A stretch of DNA of 64,000 nucleotides from Arenimonas sp. GDDSR-1 (GTDB taxonomy: Bacteria; Pseudomonadota; Gammaproteobacteria; Xanthomonadales; Xanthomonadaceae): NCBI RefSeq assembly GCF_025980345.1, contig NZ_JAPDUI010000002.1, positions 1 to 64,000 of the forward strand, read 5' to 3'. Numbering within the stretch: the first letter of the stretch is position 1; every line of letters starts with the position of its first letter. Made by a program: the position numbers and the translations under genes. Below are positions 52,536 to 63,909 of this stretch, piece by piece. The notes under the pieces were generated by a model that was not told where the DNA came from, ran no database searches, and saw only the letters and a program-made list of their open reading frames with translations.

Positions 52536-54482
52536 CTATACCCGCTGTCCGCTTTCGGATATCCGTGCGCGGGTCATTTTCCCGGCCAGACGCCGGATAT
52601 CGGCAATCAGCAATGCACGATCCCGCTCATCCAAGTCGGCCTTCCCGTAGCGCCATTGCGTATAGCGCGAAGCGATCGCCATCAGCTCGGAATCGACGCA
52701 GCGTGCCGCGAAATCCACAGCCGTTTCATGCACGGCCTTGTGCTGACCACAGTTTTCCAATGCCGCGACCAATCGGTGCCAGGCCGCATCAATCGGCTGT
52801 TCCGTGACGCGGGTCCTGCGTGACAGGCTGAATACGGCGAAAGAAATCAGACCGGCCAGGGTCAGCAGCATCAGCAGCATCTGCCAGCGTTCGGCCCGGG
52901 CGATGCCGATGTTCCGGAACAAAGTCATTTGCCGTGCGGCATTGAAGCCGATGACCCAGTCGTTCCAGCGTGCACGCATGAAGTCGCCATAGTCGAACAA
53001 GGGTGAAAAGGTGCCTCCGCCTCCCGCGTACTGTTCCTGTCCGGCCCTGCCTGCCAATGTATCCAGGATGTTTTCGGGAGACACCGCCGCAGTCGGGTCG
53101 ATCCGCACCCAGCCCTCGCCCTCGAGCCAGACTTCAGTCCAGGCATGGGCATCCTTGATGTAAAGCACCCAGTAGCCGCCGTAAGGATTGCGGTAGCCGC
53201 CGGCATAACCGGTGACCACGCGCGCTGGAATGCCGGCGGCACGCATCAGCAGCGCAAAGGATGAGCTGAAATGCTGGCAGAAACCCCGGCGGTCCTCAAA
53301 CAGAAACCGGTCCACGGCGTTGAATCGCGGCGGATCGGTGGCCAGCGTATAGCTGAAGTCACGCCGGATCCATTCCTGCACCCGGGCGATGTACGCGCGA
53401 TCACTGCCGGCCTGCGCCCGCCACTGCAACGCCAGCGCTTGCGTGCGCTTGTTGAAGGCCGTAGGAAACGCCAGCGCCCGGCGGCGTTCGGCGTCACTGA
53501 GCGGTCGGAGGGTATCCGCCTGCGTCCAGGCGCTCGCCGAATATTGCGTCATTTTCTGAATCGGCGTCTGCGAGTAAAGTCCCGAATCGGCACTCAGGGT
53601 GTAGGGTTCGGGCGCCAGACGCGGCCAATCTAGAACCGGCAGGTATTTCTTTTCCGTTGGTTCCAGACTGACCCGGTAAGCAATCACGGTGTCGCCGGCT
53701 GCCGGGGAATTCATCGGCATGGCCGGACCGGGAAGACTGTCCTGCGGATTGCGCCGCCACTCCATGCCATCGAAATCCCAAAGCACCGGGCCGCGCCAGT
53801 AGCGTTGTTCCGGTGCCGGCACGCGTCCTTTGAAATCGACGCGGAAGGCGATGCGGTCGTCGGCGAGGATATCCAGCCATTGGCCGGGCTTCATGCTGTC
53901 GCCCAGCCCGGTTCCCTGTTCGGACAGGCCCGGAAGACCCCACAGCGGCGTACCGATCCGTGGGAACAGCCAGAACAACGCGGCCGCCATCGGCAGTGCC
54001 ATGATCAGGGCGCGGAAAAGGGCTTTCAGGGATGACCCCGCTGATTTTTCCGGAAGGACGATTTTTCCCGTACTGCTGATTTGCAGGAGCAGCAGCCAGG
54101 ACAACACGCTGAGCAAGGAAAGTACCAGCGTCATCGGCGTCTGTACGCTCAGCAATGCCGAAAACGGCAGGAACAGCGCGAATCCGAGCAGGGCGCGCAG
54201 GTCCCGCATGTGTGTCGTTTCCAGGCACTTCAAGGCCATCATCAAGGCCAGCATGGCCGCGGCCGTGTCACGGCCGAAGCGGCCGTTGTAGGCAAACAGC
54301 AAAAGCAGCAGTGACGCGATCAGTACGCCGAGTATGAGCAGCAGATGCGGCTTGGGCAGCAGGTAGGCGACGGCCAGAATCAGCCCGATCAGCACCAGCA
54401 GCGATGCCGGCAATTGCGGCGCCAGCGGCAGCAGGGCCACGCAGGTGGACAGCGCACCGGATTTGCGCAGGAGCTCAGTCAT
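52536..54482 (-). CDS. TgpA-like membrane transglutaminase
   Basis: Multiple N-terminal TM segments, RRGFCQHFSSSFALLMRAAGIPARVVTGYAGG, DAHAWTEVWLEGEGWVRIDPTAAV. Confidence 0.92.
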   Translation of the reverse strand: MTELLRKSGALSTCVALLPLAPQLPASLLVLIGLILAVAYLLPKPHLLLILGVLIASLLLLLFAYNGRFGRDTAAAMLALMMALKCLETTHMRDLRALLGFALFLPFSALLSVQTPMTLVLSLLSVLSWLLLLQISSTGKIVLPEKSAGSSLKALFRALIMALPMAAALFWLFPRIGTPLWGLPGLSEQGTGLGDSMKPGQWLDILADDRIAFRVDFKGRVPAPEQRYWRGPVLWDFDGMEWRRNPQDSLPGPAMPMNSPAAGDTVIAYRVSLEPTEKKYLPVLDWPRLAPEPYTLSADSGLYSQTPIQKMTQYSASAWTQADTLRPLSDAERRRALAFPTAFNKRTQALALQWRAQAGSDRAYIARVQEWIRRDFSYTLATDPPRFNAVDRFLFEDRRGFCQHFSSSFALLMRAAGIPARVVTGYAGGYRNPYGGYWVLYIKDAHAWTEVWLEGEGWVRIDPTAAVSPENILDTLAGRAGQEQYAGGGGTFSPLFDYGDFMRARWNDWVIGFNAARQMTLFRNIGIARAERWQMLLMLLTLAGLISFAVFSLSRRTRVTEQPIDAAWHRLVAALENCGQHKAVHETAVDFAARCVDSELMAIASRYTQWRYGKADLDERDRALLIADIRRLAGKMTRARISESGQRV

Positions 54483-55440
54483 GGGGCAGCAGGGCCAGTG
54501 CTTCCAGGCAACGCCGCCGGTGTTCAGCGCCGGATCCGGTCTCCACGCGAAGCCCCGGAAGGCTCAGCGCGTATCGGCGTTGGCGTTGTTCGGCCTGCAC
54601 GACCCAGAGGCACAGCTGGGAAATTCGGGCTTCGTATTCCAGATTGCCAAGACGGTTCCAGTCCAGCAGCAGGGCATCGGCATTGCCCTGCTCATATTCG
54701 CGAACCTGCAGGGTTCCGGTGCGTGCGCTGGGTTTCCAGGCAATCTGTTTGCGGGAATCACCGCTGCGGTAGGTGCGCAGATGATGCGGTTGTTCGCTGT
54801 GCTGCCGGCTTTGCCGGCCGCTGCCGGTCTCGGCACTGGAAAAATAAACATTCAGATCCTGACCCTGGGGTGACGGATAGACCAGCGCCTGTTCCTGCAA
54901 ATTCAGGGTGCACCAGGCGCGTGCCAGACCCAGTGGGTGCAGGGTGGCGATCCGGAGACGGTCGATGTGAAGATGTCCGCGCTTTTCCGTGGGCAGCGAT
55001 AATGTCGTGCTGATCGGTTCGGCGCCGAGGCTGAAGGTGGATTCGGTATCGCCCTGCGATACCGTATAGTCCCGGGGCTCGGTGCCGCGGGGCGACACCA
55101 TGACGGTCAATGCCAGCGGCTGCCCGGCAAACACCGGTTCGGGTGGCTGCGATCGAAGTTGCAGGCCCAGCAGGGCCAGATGGCCGGAGATCAGGGCGTT
55201 GTTGCACAGACTGATGACCAGGAAACCGAGCAGCAGCGCGGCGTTGTTGTTGTAGTTCAGGCTGCCGAGATTCAGTACGGCCAGAGCCATGCCGATGAAC
55301 AGGCCGAATCCGGTGGGCAGCACATAGATGCGGCGGTTGCCGATCACCAGCGGTTGCGCATCACGCGGTCCGGCGCGGAACAGCGGAATCCGGCGCAGCC
55401 ATTGGGCAGGATTGAGATGACGGACAGCGCTGCCGGTCAT
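54475..55440 (-). CDS. DUF58 domain protein
   Basis: RTYRSGDSRKQIAWKPSARTGTLQVREYE; between moxR-type and tgpA-type genes. Confidence 0.88.
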   Translation of the reverse strand: MTGSAVRHLNPAQWLRRIPLFRAGPRDAQPLVIGNRRIYVLPTGFGLFIGMALAVLNLGSLNYNNNAALLLGFLVISLCNNALISGHLALLGLQLRSQPPEPVFAGQPLALTVMVSPRGTEPRDYTVSQGDTESTFSLGAEPISTTLSLPTEKRGHLHIDRLRIATLHPLGLARAWCTLNLQEQALVYPSPQGQDLNVYFSSAETGSGRQSRQHSEQPHHLRTYRSGDSRKQIAWKPSARTGTLQVREYEQGNADALLLDWNRLGNLEYEARISQLCLWVVQAEQRQRRYALSLPGLRVETGSGAEHRRRCLEALALLPHD

Positions 55441-55441
55441 G

Positions 55442-56380
55442 TCAGTCGACGGCAACGCTCTTGAGCAGGGCCTCGGCCAAATCCCGGTTCTTTCCGTCCA
55501 CCGCAGGATGGATGCGGTGTGCGGTCGCTTCGACAAAAACGGCCTGGATGTCGTTGGCGCTGACGTAATCGCGGCCTTCGATGTAGGCATGGGCTTTGCC
55601 GGCCGACAGCAGTGACATGCCGGCGCGTGGCGACAGGCCGACCCGTATTCCGGGGAACTGGCGGGATTGCGCAATCAGCCGCTGCAGGTAGTCAATCAAT
55701 GCGTCCGAGCAATGCATGGCCTGGACCTCGGCTCGGAGCTGCCGCAGCAGGTCCGGGCCGGGAAATGCGGATTGAACGGCATCGCCGCCGGCAACGCCGT
55801 GCTTGAGCAGGGCGCGTTCCTGTTCGGCGGGAATGTAGCCCATGCGGATGCGCAGGGTGAAGCGGTCGAGCTGGGAGTCTGGCAGCGGGAAAGTGCCGGA
55901 CAGATCGGTCGGATTCTGGGTCGCAATGACCAGAAACGGGTCGGGCAGGGGGTAGGTGCTGCCGTCGATGCTGACCTGGTGCTCGGCCATGGCTTCCAGC
56001 AGCGCGCTTTGCGTGCGCGGCGGTGCCCGGTTGATTTCATCGGCCAGAAGGATGGCGGTGAACACCGCGCCGGGGTGGAACTCGAACCGGCGTTTATCCG
56101 GATCGAAAACCGAAACACCGAGAATATCCGAAGGCAGCAGATCAGCCGTGAACTGGATGCGTTTGAAGGTCAGGCCGAGCGATGCCGCCAGCGTCCGTGC
56201 CAAGGTCGTTTTCCCGAGCCCGGGCAAATCTTCGATCAGCAGATGGCCGCCGGCCAAAAAGGCGATGAACGCGGATTTGACGGCATGGGGATTGCCCAGT
56301 ATTTGCCGGTTGCAGGCCGACATGGCAGCCAGAAGTTCAGCGCGGAGTGGGGTTAAGCGGCCTGCGGCGGGCGTGGACAT
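55442..56380 (-). CDS. MoxR-family AAA ATPase
   Basis: LIEDLPGLGKTTLARTLAASLGLTFKRIQFTADLLPSDILG, ILLADEINRAPPRTQSALLEAMAEHQVSIDG. Confidence 0.93.
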   Translation of the reverse strand: MSTPAAGRLTPLRAELLAAMSACNRQILGNPHAVKSAFIAFLAGGHLLIEDLPGLGKTTLARTLAASLGLTFKRIQFTADLLPSDILGVSVFDPDKRRFEFHPGAVFTAILLADEINRAPPRTQSALLEAMAEHQVSIDGSTYPLPDPFLVIATQNPTDLSGTFPLPDSQLDRFTLRIRMGYIPAEQERALLKHGVAGGDAVQSAFPGPDLLRQLRAEVQAMHCSDALIDYLQRLIAQSRQFPGIRVGLSPRAGMSLLSAGKAHAYIEGRDYVSANDIQAVFVEATAHRIHPAVDGKNRDLAEALLKSVAVD

Positions 56381-56598
56381 GGGCGGTTCCGGGCAAAAAA
56401 CCATTCTAAACCGCCCTTGTGGAAAACAGGTCAATATTCAGTAATGGCCGATAAATTCAATAAATACAATGAGATAATCTAAAATTACAGGCAAATGGCT
56501 TTCGCCGCCCGGATGCGGAGCCGACCGGCGAGCCTTTGGGAATCCCCAAAGGTGCGCGATTTGACTCAGGTCGATGAATCCATTAAAATTTAGCGCTT

Positions 56599-57111
56599 AT
56601 GTCTGTCACCTTGCCCCCGCAACTGGATGTTTGGCGCATGGTGGCGAACCAGCGTCGCTTCGAAGGAAGCCTGCCTTTGGCGCAAATGCCGCGTCTGGCC
56701 GGTGTACTCGCGGATGCCGAAGGAGACTGCCGGTACGTGGTGGAGTTTTACCGCGATCCGTTGAAGTTGGATGTCATGCACATTCAATTGAGTGCGGTGT
56801 TTCACCTGATCTGCCAGCGCACGCTTGAGCGCTTTGCGCTTCCGGTGGAAATCGACCAGCGTCTCGGGCTGATCAGCGATGAAGCGCAGGAAGCTTCACT
56901 GCCGGAAGACATGGAAGCGGTATTGATTGAGGGGCATGGTGAAGTTTCGCCGGCTCAACTGATTGAAGACGAGCTTCTGCTCGCGGTACCTTTGGTACCG
57001 GTCAATCCGGACGCTTCAGACCTGGATCCGAAATGGAGCGGGGATGAAGCGGTCGAGGAAGAAAAAAGCAGTCCATTCGCGGCCCTGAAGGCCTTGAAGG
57101 ACCACACGTAA
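56599..57111 (+). CDS. yceD: DUF177 / YceD family protein
   Basis: Acidic ~19 kDa protein immediately upstream of rpmF; VEIDQRLGLISDEAQEASLPEDMEAVLIEGHGEVSPAQLIEDELLLAVPLVP. Confidence 0.87.
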   Translation: MSVTLPPQLDVWRMVANQRRFEGSLPLAQMPRLAGVLADAEGDCRYVVEFYRDPLKLDVMHIQLSAVFHLICQRTLERFALPVEIDQRLGLISDEAQEASLPEDMEAVLIEGHGEVSPAQLIEDELLLAVPLVPVNPDASDLDPKWSGDEAVEEEKSSPFAALKALKDHT

Positions 57112-57138
57112 CATCAGCATTTCGTTTGGAGTCTTACC

Positions 57139-57336
57139 ATGGCCGTTCAAAAATCCCGTCGTACCCCGTCCACCCGCGGCATGCGTCGTTCTCACGATGC
57201 GCTGTCCGCCAAGCAGCTCGCCACCGATCCGACCACGGGTGAAACCCATCTGCGTCACCATGTGACCAAAGACGGTTTCTACCGCGGCCGCAAAGTGGTC
57301 GACGTCAAGTCGGCTGTCGAAGAAACCGAAGAATAA
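57139..57336 (+). CDS. rpmF: 50S ribosomal protein L32
   Basis: [22 protein letters not shown]. Confidence 0.96.
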   Translation: MAVQKSRRTPSTRGMRRSHDALSAKQLATDPTTGETHLRHHVTKDGFYRGRKVVDVKSAVEETEE

Positions 57337-57423
57337 GGCTTGCCCGCCTGTCGGGTATGCTCTAAGGTATTTAAGGCGAGCTCCGGCTCGCCTTAAGCTT
57401 TTCTGAAACAGGACGAATATTCC

Positions 57424-58398
57424 ATGGCCACATTTTCGCGCATCGCCGGCACCGGCAGCTATCTGCCCGAGCGGATCCTCACCAACGCCGATCTGGAGAA
57501 GATCGTCGACACCAGCGATGAGTGGATCGTCAGCCGCAGCGGCATCCGCGAACGTCATGTCGCGGCCGAGGGTGAAACCACCAGTGACCTGGCCTACCAG
57601 GCCTCCCTGAAAGCACTCGAAGCGGCCGGCATGCGCGCCGATGAAATCGAACTGATCATCGTCGGCACCACCACGCCCGATATCGTGTTCCCGTCCACCG
57701 CCTGCCTGCTGCAGGACAAACTCGGTGTCGGCGGCTGCGGCGCATTCGATGTCAACGCCGCCTGCTCCGGATTCATCTTCGCGCTGAGCGTGGCCGACCA
57801 GTTCATCCGCGCCGGAACCATCAAAAACGCATTGGTGGTCGGTTCTGAAACGCTGACCCGTCTGGTGGACTGGACCGACCGCGCGACCTGCGTGCTGTTC
57901 GGCGATGGTGCCGGCGCCGTCGTGCTGAAAGCCGACAGCGAAGCCGGCATCCTGTCCACCCATCTGCATTCCGACGGCGGCAAGAAAGAGCTGCTGATCT
58001 GCCCGGTCGGCCCGTCCAAAGGGTTCGACGTGGGTGCGCCCAATGCCGGCGTGAAAATCCACATGGCAGGCAGCGAAGTGTTCAAGCACGCGGTCAAGGC
58101 CCTGGATTCCGTGGTTGATGAAACCCTGAACGCCAACGGCTTGAGCAAGGCCGATCTGGACTGGCTGATTCCCCATCAGGCCAATCTGCGCATCATCGAA
58201 GCCACCGCCAAGCGCCTCGATATGTCCATGGATCAGGTCATCGTGACCGTCGACAAGACCGGCAATACCTCCTCGGGTTCGGTGCCGCTGGCGTTGGATG
58301 AAGCGGTGCGCTCCGGCAAAATCCAGCGCGGTCAATTGATGCTGCTGGAGGCTTTCGGCGGCGGCTTTACCTGGGGCTCGGCGCTGATCCGCTATTGA
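57424..58398 (+). CDS. fabH: Beta-ketoacyl-ACP synthase III
   Basis: [70 protein letters not shown]. Confidence 0.97.
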   Translation: MATFSRIAGTGSYLPERILTNADLEKIVDTSDEWIVSRSGIRERHVAAEGETTSDLAYQASLKALEAAGMRADEIELIIVGTTTPDIVFPSTACLLQDKLGVGGCGAFDVNAACSGFIFALSVADQFIRAGTIKNALVVGSETLTRLVDWTDRATCVLFGDGAGAVVLKADSEAGILSTHLHSDGGKKELLICPVGPSKGFDVGAPNAGVKIHMAGSEVFKHAVKALDSVVDETLNANGLSKADLDWLIPHQANLRIIEATAKRLDMSMDQVIVTVDKTGNTSSGSVPLALDEAVRSGKIQRGQLMLLEAFGGGFTWGSALIRY

Positions 58399-58471
58399 TC
58401 CGACCGGACTTGTGAGTACGGTCGAATAACTGGTCTAATGGCGGCCAATCCCAACCGGAGCCGCTCAACCC

Positions 58472-59416
58472 ATGATTCCGCAACTGGCATTCGTTTTCCC
58501 CGGACAGGGCTCGCAGTCGCAAGGCATGCTGGCCGAATTGGCTGCTGCCCATCCATTGATTGCCGAAACCTTCGCCGAAGCCTCGGAGGGCGCCGGCGTG
58601 GATCTCTGGCAGATCAGTCAGGACAATCCCGACGACCGCTTGAACCAGACTGAATTCACCCAGCCCGCACTGCTGGCCGCGAACATCGCACTTTGGCGCT
58701 TGTGGCAGGCCCAATCGTTGCCGGTGCCCGCGCTGCTGGCCGGTCACAGTCTGGGGGAATACGCGGCGCTGGTGGCCGCCGGTGCGCTGTCCTTGAAAGA
58801 CGGGGCCCATCTCGTGCGCCTGCGCGGTCAATTCATGCAGGCCGCCGTGCCGGCAGGTACCGGGGCCATGGCGGCCGTGCTCGGCGCCGAGGATGCGCAG
58901 GTCGAGCAGATCTGCAGCGAAACCAGTGCAGATGCCTCCGTCGTCGTACCGGCCAACTACAACTCGCCCGGCCAGATCGTCATCGGCGGCCATGCCGATG
59001 CCGTGGATCGTGCCCTTGCCGCATTGCAGGCCGCGGGTATCCGTAAAACCGTCAAGCTTGCGGTCAGCGTGCCCTCGCATACGCCGCTGATGCGCGATGC
59101 CGCGCTGCAGCTGCAGGAAGCCATCGCTGCCGCGACCTGGTCCATGCCGGACCGTCCGGTCATCCACAATGTCGATGCCGCGCGCAAAACCGATCTTGCC
59201 GCGCTTCAGCACGCGCTGGTCGAGCAGCTTTACCTGCCGGTGCAGTGGACACGCTGTACGCAGGCTCTGGCCGCAGCGGGCATCCGTCACGCCATCGAGT
59301 GCGGCCCCGGCAAGGTGTTGGCCGGCCTTGTCAAGCGCATCGACAAATCCATTTCCACCTATAATCTGGCCAGTGCCGCCGAATGGCAGGCCACGTCCAT
59401 ACAGACTTTCGAGTGA
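58472..59416 (+). CDS. fabD: Malonyl CoA-ACP transacylase
   Basis: AFVFPGQGSQSQGMLAEL, LAGHSLGEYAALVAAGAL, IECGPGKVLAGLVKRI. Confidence 0.97.
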   Translation: MIPQLAFVFPGQGSQSQGMLAELAAAHPLIAETFAEASEGAGVDLWQISQDNPDDRLNQTEFTQPALLAANIALWRLWQAQSLPVPALLAGHSLGEYAALVAAGALSLKDGAHLVRLRGQFMQAAVPAGTGAMAAVLGAEDAQVEQICSETSADASVVVPANYNSPGQIVIGGHADAVDRALAALQAAGIRKTVKLAVSVPSHTPLMRDAALQLQEAIAAATWSMPDRPVIHNVDAARKTDLAALQHALVEQLYLPVQWTRCTQALAAAGIRHAIECGPGKVLAGLVKRIDKSISTYNLASAAEWQATSIQTFE

Positions 59417-59425
59417 GAACACGCA

Positions 59426-60169
59426 ATGACCCATGACTTAAGCGGCGAAGTGGTTCTGGTGACCGGCGCAAGCCGCGGCATCGGCGCGGCGATTGCCGAC
59501 CTGCTGGCCGCGCGCGGCGCCAAAGTAGTCGGCACGGCCACGACCGAATCCGGTGCGCAGGCCATCACGGCCCGCATGGCCGCCACCGGCGGCATCGGCA
59601 AGGTGCTGGACGTCACCGACAGTGCGGCCGTCGACGCGGTGATCGAGGACATCGGCAAAAGCATCGGACCGATCAGTGTGCTGGTCAACAATGCCGGCAT
59701 CACCCGCGATCAGATTCTGATGCGCATGAAAGACGAAGACTGGAACATCATCCTGGATACCAACCTGAGCTCGGTCTACCGCACCAGCAAAGCGGTCATG
59801 CGCGGCATGATGAAAGCGCGCAAGGGCCGCATCATCAACATCGCTTCGGTCATCGGTTTGACCGGCAATGCCGGGCAGTCGAATTATGCCGCCGCCAAGG
59901 CCGGCATCATCGCGTTCTCGAAATCCCTGGCCAAGGAAATCGGCTCGCGCGGCATCACCGTCAATGTGGTTGCGCCGGGCTTCATCCAGACCGACATGAC
60001 CGATACCTTGCCGGAAGAAGCCAAGCAGGCACTGATGGGGCAGATTGCCCTGGGCCGATTGGGCAGCCCTGCCGACATCGCCGAGGCGGTGGCCTTTTTG
60101 GCCGGTCCGGCGGCGGCCTACATCACCGGGGAGACCCTGAACGTGAATGGCGGCATGTACATGCCGTGA
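59426..60169 (+). CDS. fabG: 3-oxoacyl-ACP reductase
   Basis: VVLVTGASRGIGAAIADLLAARGAKVVGTATTESGAQ, NNAGITRDQILMRMKDEDW, NYAAAKAGIIAFSKSLAKEI. Confidence 0.97.
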   Translation: MTHDLSGEVVLVTGASRGIGAAIADLLAARGAKVVGTATTESGAQAITARMAATGGIGKVLDVTDSAAVDAVIEDIGKSIGPISVLVNNAGITRDQILMRMKDEDWNIILDTNLSSVYRTSKAVMRGMMKARKGRIINIASVIGLTGNAGQSNYAAAKAGIIAFSKSLAKEIGSRGITVNVVAPGFIQTDMTDTLPEEAKQALMGQIALGRLGSPADIAEAVAFLAGPAAAYITGETLNVNGGMYMP

Positions 60170-60286
60170 CCATTCTGGTCAAAATTTGATAAAATACTCT
60201 AAATCCTGTCCGGCGTGGTTTGGGCCAAGCGCCGGCGGCATGATTCCACAGCCCAAAATCGTTACTCCTCGGGAGGAGACAGTTTC

Positions 60287-60526
60287 ATGAGCACTATTGA
60301 AGAACGCGTTAAGAAAATTGTGGTTGAGCAGCTGGGCGTGAAGGAAGAAGAAGCCACCGCCAACGCCTCGTTCGTGGATGATCTTGGCGCCGACTCGCTC
60401 GATACCGTCGAACTGGTGATGGCGCTCGAGGAAGAATTCGAATGCGAAATTCCGGACGAGGAAGCTGAAAAAATCACCTCGATCCAACAAGCCATCGATT
60501 ACATCAAAGCCCACGTCAAGGCCTAA
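60287..60526 (+). CDS. acpP: Acyl carrier protein
   Basis: [52 protein letters not shown]. Confidence 0.98.
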   Translation: MSTIEERVKKIVVEQLGVKEEEATANASFVDDLGADSLDTVELVMALEEEFECEIPDEEAEKITSIQQAIDYIKAHVKA

Positions 60527-60589
60527 TCGCCGGGATAAGGACTGCCACAGGGCCGCTTCATGCGGCCCTGTTTGCTTCCGGGTGTTTTC

Positions 60590-61267
60590 ATGTCAACACG
60601 TCGATTGATCGTTCTGGCCTTCCTCACCGGACTCTGGGTTTGGGCAGGCTCCGTCTACTCGCCGTGGGCCGAAGATCTCGAGCCACGACTTTGGCTTTTT
60701 GATGTCCTTTTCTACACCGGCTTCATCCTGCTGTTTTGGTACGTGGCGGAAGCGCTGCTCTGGCTGCGCAGCTGCCGTGAAAGCAGCATTCCGTTCAGGG
60801 AGCGCTTGGCAGGCGCCTGTCTGTTGATGCTGACTGCCGTTGCCGGATTGACGGCAAACGTCTTGGCGGAAACCCAAATCGGTTGGCAATGGCGCGTTCG
60901 GATCAGCATGGCGGCGTTGACGCCCTATACCGAACCAAGCCATCAGGACTTCAGGCATCGGGTCGGCCTGTTTATCATCGATACCCAGCGGATGCCCTGT
61001 TCAGGACAGTCCTGGCTCTGGCTGGGCCGCCCGTTCGGCGGCGGCACCGGTACCAATCTGGCACTGGTCCACGGCAGCGGACGGGCGGTTCCGCTATCAC
61101 CGCAGCCGGAGGCTTTCCGCTTTCTCCACATGCATGAAAACTGGTGGCTGGCCTACCAGAATCCGGATTCGTATTCTGCCGAAACGAACGGTACAATAGT
61201 CTGCGTTGAAGGCCGGAGCGTGGCATCCCACGCGCAGGGGCTTCGTTTTATCGATTCACTTCATTGA
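60590..61267 (+). CDS. Hypothetical membrane protein inserted between acpP and fabF
   Basis: [18 protein letters not shown]... with several hydrophobic segments ([47 protein letters not shown]); family not recognised. Confidence 0.6.
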   Translation: MSTRRLIVLAFLTGLWVWAGSVYSPWAEDLEPRLWLFDVLFYTGFILLFWYVAEALLWLRSCRESSIPFRERLAGACLLMLTAVAGLTANVLAETQIGWQWRVRISMAALTPYTEPSHQDFRHRVGLFIIDTQRMPCSGQSWLWLGRPFGGGTGTNLALVHGSGRAVPLSPQPEAFRFLHMHENWWLAYQNPDSYSAETNGTIVCVEGRSVASHAQGLRFIDSLH

Positions 61268-61313
61268 GGACGGCACGGCCGTCCCGAGCCGTCAAAATTC
61301 CGGAGTCTCGCTT

Positions 61314-62549
61314 ATGAAACGTCGTGTTGTAGTCACTGGTATGGGCATCCTGTCGCCGCTGGGCAATGATTTGGCCAGCAACTGGGATGCCGTCATGAAC
61401 GGCCGGTCCGGCATCGGCAACATCACCCATTTCGATGCCAGCGCCATGGCGACGCATATTGCCGGCGAGGTCAAGGATTTCGATCCGAAAGCCTGGTTCT
61501 CTCCGAAAGACGTCAAGAAAATGGACATCTTCATCCATTATGGTCTGGCCGCATCGTTCATGGCCATGCAGGATGCCGGTCTGGAAATCACCGAAGCCAA
61601 CGCCGAGCGCGCCGGCGTGCTGGTCGGCTCCGGCATCGGCGGCATCCGCGGCATTGAAGAGACCGCGGTTGATCTGCACCTGGGCGGCCCGCGCAAAGTC
61701 TCGCCGTTCTACGTGCCGAGCACCATCATCAACATGATTTCCGGGCAGCTGTGCATCATGAAGGGCTTCAAAGGCCCGAACTTCTCGGCGGTCTCGGCCT
61801 GCGCTTCCTCCAACCACTCCATCGGCATGGCCATGCGCATGATCCAGTACGGCGATGCCGACATCATGGTCGCCGGCGGTGCCGAACACGGCTGTACGCC
61901 CACGGCCGTCGCCGGATTCTGCGCCATGAAAGCGCTATCGACGCGCAATGACGAGCCCGCGCGCGCCAGCCGTCCGTGGGACCGCGACCGCGACGGCTTC
62001 GTGCTCGGCGATGGTGCCGGCATCCTGGTGTTGGAAGAATACGAACACGCCAAAGCGCGCGGCGCCCGCATCTATTGTGAACTGGCCGGCTTCGGCGCCA
62101 GCTCCGATGCCTATCACATGACTGCACCGAGCGACACCGGCGAAGGCCCGTCACGCTGCATGGTGATGGCGATGAAGGATGCCGGCGTCAATGCCGACCA
62201 GATCGACTACCTCAACGCCCATGGCACCTCCACGCCGCTCGGCGATCTGGCTGAAACCAATGCCATGAAGCTGGCGTTGGGCGATCATGCCTACAAAACC
62301 CTGGTCAGCTCCACCAAGTCGATGACCGGTCACCTGCTCGGCGCGGCCGGCGGTGTCGAGGCCGTGCTCTCGATTCTGGCCATGCAGCATGGCATCGTTC
62401 CGCCGACCATCAATCTGGAAAACGCCTCGGAAGGCTGCGATCTGGATTATGTGCCGAATGTGCCGCGCGAGAAGAAACTCGATGTGGTGATGTCGAACGG
62501 TTTCGGTTTCGGGGGCACCAACGGCACCTTGGTGTTCCGCAAGCTCTGA
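61314..62549 (+). CDS. fabF: Beta-ketoacyl-ACP synthase II
   Basis: [75 protein letters not shown]. Confidence 0.97.
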   Translation: MKRRVVVTGMGILSPLGNDLASNWDAVMNGRSGIGNITHFDASAMATHIAGEVKDFDPKAWFSPKDVKKMDIFIHYGLAASFMAMQDAGLEITEANAERAGVLVGSGIGGIRGIEETAVDLHLGGPRKVSPFYVPSTIINMISGQLCIMKGFKGPNFSAVSACASSNHSIGMAMRMIQYGDADIMVAGGAEHGCTPTAVAGFCAMKALSTRNDEPARASRPWDRDRDGFVLGDGAGILVLEEYEHAKARGARIYCELAGFGASSDAYHMTAPSDTGEGPSRCMVMAMKDAGVNADQIDYLNAHGTSTPLGDLAETNAMKLALGDHAYKTLVSSTKSMTGHLLGAAGGVEAVLSILAMQHGIVPPTINLENASEGCDLDYVPNVPREKKLDVVMSNGFGFGGTNGTLVFRKL

Positions 62550-62556
62550 GGGCCTC

Positions 62557-63909
62557 GTGGCCCTGATCCGCCAGGACCTGCCTGCCGCCGTCGATCCGAC
62601 GGCATTGCAGCGTCTCGATTGCGCACGTTATCCGCTGCTGCTGCAGAGCGTGGCCGGCGGCAATGCCTTGTCGCGCTGGGACATCCTGTTCATCGCCAAC
62701 GGCGAAGGGCTCTATAGCCGTGACGGAATAACGCATGGACTGGATGGCGAAGTGCGTGAAGGTGGTTTCCTGCCGGCGTTCGATGCGGCATTCACACAGC
62801 ATACGAAGATCATCGATAAGGACGGTCTGCCGTTTCACGGCGGCTGGGCGCTGTATCTCGGCTACGAGATTGCCGGACAGATTGAAACCTCGCTTGATTT
62901 GCCGGCGTTTACAGGCCCCTTGCCGGATGCGCTGGCGCTGCGCTGTCCGGCGGCGATTCTTTTCGACCGCGTCGACAACCGCTGCTTGGCTGTGGCGGAG
63001 CCCGGTTATGGGCATCTGTTATCAGCCATTCAAGCCGACATTGCAGCTGCAGCGGCCTTGGCGCCGGTGCCCGAATGGCCCCAGGTCGGAGATTGCCACG
63101 AGGATGCACCGGAACGCTTCACATCCGGGGTTGCGCGCATTCTCGATTACCTGAAAGCCGGCGATGTGTTCCAGGTCAATCTGTCACGGGCTTGGAACGG
63201 CCGCTTTCCGGGCGCTGATGCCTACGCCCTTTACGCGCGCCTGTGCCGGATGAATCCGGCGCCGTTTGCCGGTCTATTGCGTTTTGCCGATTGGGCGCTG
63301 CTCAGTTCCTCGCCCGAACGCCTGGTCAGTGTCAGCGCCGGCAAGGCACAGACCCGTCCGATTGCCGGAACGCGTCCGCGCATGCCCGGCGATGATGAAG
63401 CCGCAAAGATCCGTGAGTTGATCGGCCATCCCAAAGAGCGTGCCGAACATGTGATGTTGATCGATCTGGAACGCAACGACCTGTCGCGCGTGTGCGAACC
63501 GGGTTCGGTGAAGGTCGATGAACTGATGTGCGTGGAAACCTACGCGCATGTGCATCACATCGTTTCCAACATCACCGGTTCGCTCAAGCCCGGAACCTCG
63601 CCCGGGGAAGTCATTTCCGCGGTGTTTCCGGGCGGCACCATCACCGGCTGCCCGAAGGTGCGCTGCATGGAAATCATCGCGGAACTGGAACAGGGCGGAC
63701 GCGGACCGTATACCGGCGCGCTCGGCTATGTCGATGGCAACGGCGACATGGACCTGAATATCCTGATCCGCAGCCTGTGGCTGCAGGGTGACCGGCTGCA
63801 GCTGCGGGCCGGTGGCGGCATCGTGGCTGATTCAAATCCCGACAATGAACTGCAGGAGACACGGGCCAAAGCCAAGGGTCTGTTGCGGGCCATCGGAGCC
63901 GTGGAATGA
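62557..63909 (+). CDS. pabB: Aminodeoxychorismate synthase component I
   Basis: LKAGDVFQVNLSRAWNGRFPG, RPIAGTRPRMPGDDEAAKIRELIGHPKERAEHVMLIDLERNDLSRVC, GTITGCPKVRCMEIIAELE; downstream of fabF. Confidence 0.93.
   Translation: MALIRQDLPAAVDPTALQRLDCARYPLLLQSVAGGNALSRWDILFIANGEGLYSRDGITHGLDGEVREGGFLPAFDAAFTQHTKIIDKDGLPFHGGWALYLGYEIAGQIETSLDLPAFTGPLPDALALRCPAAILFDRVDNRCLAVAEPGYGHLLSAIQADIAAAAALAPVPEWPQVGDCHEDAPERFTSGVARILDYLKAGDVFQVNLSRAWNGRFPGADAYALYARLCRMNPAPFAGLLRFADWALLSSSPERLVSVSAGKAQTRPIAGTRPRMPGDDEAAKIRELIGHPKERAEHVMLIDLERNDLSRVCEPGSVKVDELMCVETYAHVHHIVSNITGSLKPGTSPGEVISAVFPGGTITGCPKVRCMEIIAELEQGGRGPYTGALGYVDGNGDMDLNILIRSLWLQGDRLQLRAGGGIVADSNPDNELQETRAKAKGLLRAIGAVE

Noticed and set aside
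57016-58335. 439-aa antisense ORF over rpmF/fabH
   Set aside because: Antisense shadow of fabH; no domain or RBS support.
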